Positions 5,946-8,662 of a stretch of DNA of 8,662 nt are shown piece after piece (position 1 is the stretch's first letter; each line of letters begins with the position of its first letter). Under the pieces are notes generated by a model. That model was not told the DNA's origin and did no database searches. It saw only the letters and a list, made by a program, of their open reading frames with translations. This DNA is from Actinomycetes bacterium. Lineage in GTDB: Bacteria; Actinomycetota; Actinomycetes; Actinomycetales; Cellulomonadaceae. The DNA lies in assembly GCA_023425905.1 (NCBI GenBank), contig JAFABT010000310.1, positions 1 to 8,662 of the forward strand, in the 5' to 3' direction. Both the position numbers and the translations under genes were made by a program.

Positions 5946-6712
5946 CCGAGGACGCGCTTGCGTCCGGCGGCCGCCTGGACGTCAGGGCGCCGGAGGTAGA
6001 GCGGCTCGGTCGGGAGGTCCTCGCCGAGGGCCTGCCTCGCGATCCCGAGCCGGGCGAGCACCGCCGGGTCGGGGAGGTCGACCCCGGCGCGCCTCGTGAC
6101 CGCGACACCGGCGTCCGCGTCGGCTCCCGCTGCCCCGAGCGCCGCCTGCCCGGCGGTCGCGAGGACCGGGTAGAGGTGGACGCCGCGACCCGTGACGACG
6201 GCGCCGTCGAGCGCACCGGAGGCGACGAGCGCGTCCGCTGCTCCGACGTCGGGGCCCGCGACGAGGTCGACCCGCGCGACGGCGCCGTCCTCGGACTCGG
6301 CCCCGCGCGACACGACCGTGTAGCGCGCCCAGTACACCTCGCGGCGGCGCGCGTCGGTCGCGACGACGACGTCCGACCCGGGCTGCAGCGCGAGCGCGTC
6401 GACGCCCTGCGCCGCGAGCGCGTCGAGGCTCGAGACGCCCAGGAGCGTCGCGCCCGTCGCGTGCGCGAAGGAACGCGCCGTGACGAGGCCCGCGCGCAGT
6501 CCGGTGAACGGTCCCGGGCCTGTCCCGACGACGACGCGTCGCACGTCGCCCGCGTCGAGTCCGGCGGCGGAGAGGGCGTCGGCGATCGTCGGGGCCAGCA
6601 GCTCGGCGTGGTGACGGGCGGTGTCGTGACCGCGCGCGGCGAGCGTGCGCCCGGCGTCGTCGAGGACGGCGACGGCGATCGCGGCGGAGGTGTCGAGGGC
6701 GAGGATGGCCAC
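5942..6712 (-). CDS. tsaB: tRNA threonylcarbamoyladenosine biosynthesis protein TsaB
   Basis: This 256-residue YeaZ-family protein is the non-catalytic partner that dimerises with TsaD and lets TsaE and tRNA dock for t6A37 synthesis. ILALDTSAA (3-11) and GTGPGPFTGLRAG (63-75) are the family signatures, DARRREVYWA (120-129) leads into the second lobe, and PLYLRRPDV (237-245) is the conserved C-terminal motif. Like other TsaB proteins it has an ASKHA fold but lacks the HxxxH metal site of TsaD. The start is GTG at 6712, four bases after the tsaE stop (TAG 6719-6717). The length is slightly above enteric TsaB because of an Ala/Asp-rich insert near 186-205. Confidence 0.95.
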   Translation of the reverse strand: MAILALDTSAAIAVAVLDDAGRTLAARGHDTARHHAELLAPTIADALSAAGLDAGDVRRVVVGTGPGPFTGLRAGLVTARSFAHATGATLLGVSSLDALAAQGVDALALQPGSDVVVATDARRREVYWARYTVVSRGAESEDGAVARVDLVAGPDVGAADALVASGALDGAVVTGRGVHLYPVLATAGQAALGAAGADADAGVAVTRRAGVDLPDPAVLARLGIARQALGEDLPTEPLYLRRPDVQAAAGRKRVLG

Positions 6713-6716
6713 GGCT

Positions 6717-7259
6717 CTAGCCTGCCATCTGCGCCGGTTCGCGACCGACCCAGCCGGCGCCGACGGCGCGGACGGTCACCGTGCGCGGCTCGTCGCCGCC
6801 TGCCGCGTCGTCGCTCGCCGTGGTGTCCGGGTCGGTTCCGGACGGTCGTGCGCCGCGCGGTCGCTCGAGCACGACCTCGAGACGGTCCTGCGCGAGCACC
6901 TCGACCAGCCCCTCGCCCCACTCGACGACGGTGACGGAGTCCTCGAGGCTCGCGTCGAGGTCGAGCGCGTCGAGCTCGTCGATCGACCCGAGCCGGTAGG
7001 CGTCGACGTGGACGAGCGCCGGGCCGGAGACGGTCGACGGGTGGACGCGGGCGATGATGAACGTCGGCGACGCGACCGGGCCACGCACGCCGAGCCCCTC
7101 GCCGAGCCCCTGCGTGAGCGTCGTCTTGCCCGCCCCGAGCGGTCCGGTGAGCACGACGAGGTCCCCGGCCCCGAGGACGCTCGCGAGCGCGTGGCCCACG
7201 GCGCGGGTTGCGGCGGCGTCGGGAGCCTCGACCTGCCACGTCCAGGCGTGTGTCGTCAT
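6717..7259 (-). CDS. tsaE: tRNA threonylcarbamoyladenosine biosynthesis ATPase TsaE
   Basis: This 180-residue P-loop ATPase (YjeE family) resets the TsaB-TsaD complex during t6A synthesis. Numbered from the 7259 start, Walker A is GPLGAGKTT (39-47), SPTF (64-67) is the switch I-like motif, HVDAYRL (84-90) follows, and VEWGE (112-116) is the conserved acidic motif. The last part carries an Asp/Thr/Gly-rich insert of about 25 residues before the final strand and GW motif. Two ATGs compete: 7265 overlaps the alr stop as ATGA, while 7259 lies six bases downstream of GGAGGG (7271-7266). Because that ribosome site directly abuts 7265, 7259 is preferred; the difference is two residues. Confidence 0.94.
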   Translation of the reverse strand: MTTHAWTWQVEAPDAAATRAVGHALASVLGAGDLVVLTGPLGAGKTTLTQGLGEGLGVRGPVASPTFIIARVHPSTVSGPALVHVDAYRLGSIDELDALDLDASLEDSVTVVEWGEGLVEVLAQDRLEVVLERPRGARPSGTDPDTTASDDAAGGDEPRTVTVRAVGAGWVGREPAQMAG

Positions 7260-7261
7260 CG

Positions 7262-8485
7262 TCATCCCTCCGTGGCCGTGCCGTGCGTCGTGAGCTCGCT
7301 GCGATCCGTCGTGCGCGGGGCGTCAGTGTCCGGATCGCCGCCGACGTACGTGCGCGGTATCCGGCTCCCCACGCGGGTGACGATCTCGTAGGAGATGGTC
7401 TCGGCAGCCTCGGCCCAGTCCTGGGCCGTCGGTCCGCCGTCGCGTCCGGCGCCGAACAGGGTGACGACGTCACCCTCCTGCTCCGTCGCGTCCGGCCCGA
7501 GGTCCACCATGAACTGGTCCATGCACACGCGTCCTGCGACGCCTAGACGCCGCCCCCCGACGAGCACCGGCCCTCCCCACGCGTCGGGGCCGCCGGAGGC
7601 GTGGCGCGGGATGCCGTCGCCGTAGCCGAGCGGCACGTCGCCCAGCACGGTCGCGCGCGGGGTGCGGTACACGTGCCCGTACGACACGCCGTGGCCTGCC
7701 GGCACGGCCTTGACCGTCGCGAGCCGCGCCTCGAGGGTCATCGCGGGCACGAGCCCGAGATCCGCGGCGGAGGCCACGTCAGGGACGGGGGACAGCCCGT
7801 AGACCGCGATCCCGGGACGGACGAGGTCGTAGTGCGCCTCGGGAGCGAGCAGCGTCGCGGCCGAGTTCGCCAGGTGCCGCACCTCGAGCCGCACGCCGGC
7901 CCGCTCGACCTGCGCGATCGCAGCGTCGAGGACCGCGACCTGCGCCGCGGTGCCGGGGTGGGCGGGCTCGTCCGCGCGAGCGAGGTGGGACCACACGCCG
8001 ACGACGCGCAGCGCACCCTCCGCGTCGAGCGCGAGGGCGTCGGCGAGCACGTCCGCGAGCGCGTCGGGCATGACGCCGTTGCGCCCGAGCCCGGTGTCGA
8101 TCTTGAGGTGGACCCGGGCGGGTCGCCCCGCGAGCAGCGCCGCCGCCGCGACCGCGGCGAGCGATCCTGGTGAGGACACGGACAGGTCGACGTCGGCCTC
8201 GACCGCGGCCTGCAGCGGCGCCCCGGGCGCGTAGAGCCAGCTGAGGATGCGCGGCTCGGTGATCCCCGCCGCGCGCAGCGCGAGCGCCTCGGAGACCTGC
8301 GCGGTGCCGAGCCACGTGGCACCGCCCGCGAGCGCCGCACGGGACGCCGGCACGAGCCCGTGCCCGTACGCGTCAGCCTTGACGACCGCCATGACCTCGG
8401 CGCGCCCTGCCGCCCGCCGCAGGGTGGCGACGTTGGCGCGGATGGCCGCGAGGTCGACGAGGACGCGGGCCGGGAAGTCGCTCAC
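7262..8485 (-). CDS. alr: Alanine racemase (PLP-dependent)
   Basis: This 407-residue enzyme interconverts L- and D-alanine for peptidoglycan synthesis. Numbered from the 8485 GTG, VVKADAYGHG (34-43) carries the PLP-binding K36, KIDTGLGRNG (128-137) and HLANSAATL (204-212) line the barrel, RPGIAVYG (223-230) contacts the cofactor, SYGHVYRTP (268-276) holds the second catalytic base Y269, and GRVCMDQFMVDL (318-329) is the conserved C-terminal-domain motif. The GTG at 8485 is chosen because homology begins at VSDFPARVLVDL and a GATGAT box lies six bases before it; a GTG at 8524 would add 13 non-family residues. A disordered tail of about 25 residues follows IPRTYVGG. The stop overlaps or abuts the tsaE start, so the genes are co-transcribed. 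Confidence 0.95.
   Translation of the reverse strand: MSDFPARVLVDLAAIRANVATLRRAAGRAEVMAVVKADAYGHGLVPASRAALAGGATWLGTAQVSEALALRAAGITEPRILSWLYAPGAPLQAAVEADVDLSVSSPGSLAAVAAAALLAGRPARVHLKIDTGLGRNGVMPDALADVLADALALDAEGALRVVGVWSHLARADEPAHPGTAAQVAVLDAAIAQVERAGVRLEVRHLANSAATLLAPEAHYDLVRPGIAVYGLSPVPDVASAADLGLVPAMTLEARLATVKAVPAGHGVSYGHVYRTPRATVLGDVPLGYGDGIPRHASGGPDAWGGPVLVGGRRLGVAGRVCMDQFMVDLGPDATEQEGDVVTLFGAGRDGGPTAQDWAEAAETISYEIVTRVGSRIPRTYVGGDPDTDAPRTTDRSELTTHGTATEG
7266..7271 (-). promoter_or_regulatory. Ribosome binding site deciding the tsaE start
   Basis: GGAGGG on the minus strand lies inside the last codons of alr. It directly abuts the ATG at 7265 and is six bases from the ATG at 7259. Normal spacing favours initiation at 7259. 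Confidence 0.6.
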
Positions 8486-8497
8486 CCCGTCATCATC
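8486..8497 (-). promoter_or_regulatory. Candidate -10 box for leaderless alr start
   Basis: GATGAT (8497-8492) is followed by GACGGG and then the GTG at 8485. There is no Shine-Dalgarno at proper distance. The arrangement matches three other starts in the window. The alternative is read-through from the dehydratase gene ending at 8534. Confidence 0.35.
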
Positions 8498-8533
8498 CCA
8501 CCGCGAGGCAGACGCACCCGACACCGCAGCCCG

Positions 8534-8662
8534 TCAGGACGGTGCACTCGTCGACGCCGCGAGGAGTCGTGCGACGGTCCTGGGGAGGGCGTCGGCGAGC
8601 GCGAGCGCCGCGACGGGGCCGCCGGGTGAGGTCTCGTCGGCGGCCCGGGCGTGGACGAGGGC
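8534..8662 (-). CDS. nnrD: NAD(P)H-hydrate dehydratase/epimerase, C-terminal end (cut by window edge)
   Basis: Only the last 42 residues are visible, from ALVHARAADETSPGGPVAAL to a TGA at 8536-8534. HxRAAD, then PGGPVAALxLADALPRTVARLL, matches the extreme C terminus of ADP-dependent NAD(P)H-hydrate dehydratases (YjeF C-terminal, ribokinase-like), where a final H-G/A-R-A-A...G.PV-A-D...ALP helix closes the fold. These enzymes repair damaged NAD(P)HX, and in actinobacteria they are often fused to the epimerase domain and located just before alr. It ends 48 bases before the alr GTG on the same strand, so it probably belongs to the same operon. The family call rests on a short segment. Confidence 0.7.
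   Translation of the reverse strand, partial: ALVHARAADETSPGGPVAALALADALPRTVARLLAASTSAPS

Noticed and set aside
5197..7473. 758-codon open frame on the minus strand across alr, tsaE, tsaB, rimI and tsaD
   Set aside because: It overlaps five recognised genes in another frame of the same strand and encodes Arg/Ser/Pro/Thr-rich low-complexity sequence with no domain; it is a GC-bias shadow.
8486..8524. Longer alr reading from GTG 8524
   Set aside because: It adds 13 residues (MSGASASRWDDDG) that are not family-like, while homology and a -10-like box support GTG 8485. It cannot be fully excluded, since it would start nine bases after the dehydratase stop.
1..8662. Possible undescribed defence, mobile or biosynthetic system
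   Set aside because: No transposase, integrase, toxin-antitoxin pair, nuclease/ATPase defence pair, CRISPR repeat, att-like repeat or compositional break is visible; nearly every gene belongs to a conserved actinobacterial block.

Overview
The window is high-GC DNA with strong G/C bias at third codon positions, many GTG starts and dense same-strand packing. These traits, plus a WhiB-family gene and a CIRCE-controlled groES, point to an actinobacterium, most likely in the Micrococcales (Cellulomonas-like; this placement is inferred). I see no phage, transposon, CRISPR or RNA gene.

Layout. At the left edge (1-254, minus) is the N-terminal part of a MerR-family regulator. It diverges from a WhiB3/WhiD-type iron-sulfur regulator (621-911, plus) across a 366-bp intergenic region that holds a good promoter for whiB. 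whiB converges on groES (1323-1027, minus), and a perfect 15-bp-stem hairpin between them can serve as a two-way terminator. groES has a sigma70-like promoter whose -35 box lies inside a CIRCE operator (1478-1504), so HrcA heat-shock control is likely; no groEL follows it. Divergent from groES are a THUMP-like-domain methyltransferase (1554-2768), a YbdK-type glutamate--cysteine ligase (2838-3974) and a small one-helix membrane protein (4042-4272), all on plus.

The right half (8662-4325) is one minus-strand operon. It runs from the 3' end of an NAD(P)H-hydrate dehydratase, through alr (alanine racemase), tsaE, tsaB and rimI, to tsaD. TsaB, TsaD and TsaE are the threonylcarbamoyl-transfer half of the tRNA t6A37 pathway; TsaC/Sua5, which makes the threonylcarbamoyl-AMP donor, is not in the window. 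Alr supplies D-alanine for the cell wall, and RimI is a protein N-acetyltransferase that travels with tsaB/tsaD in many bacteria.

The order whiB3 / groES / tsaD / rimI / tsaB / tsaE / alr matches the conserved Mycobacterium tuberculosis block Rv3416-Rv3423c, with two differences: groEL1 is absent, and a methyltransferase-ligase-small protein cassette in the opposite orientation sits between groES and tsaD. Most of the window is therefore conserved housekeeping sequence. The points worth a second look are regulatory or architectural: the CIRCE between divergent genes, the orphan groES, the inserted cassette, several candidate leaderless starts, and a 23-codon ORF bridging the methyltransferase and the ligase. 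I found no convincing undescribed defence or metabolic system.
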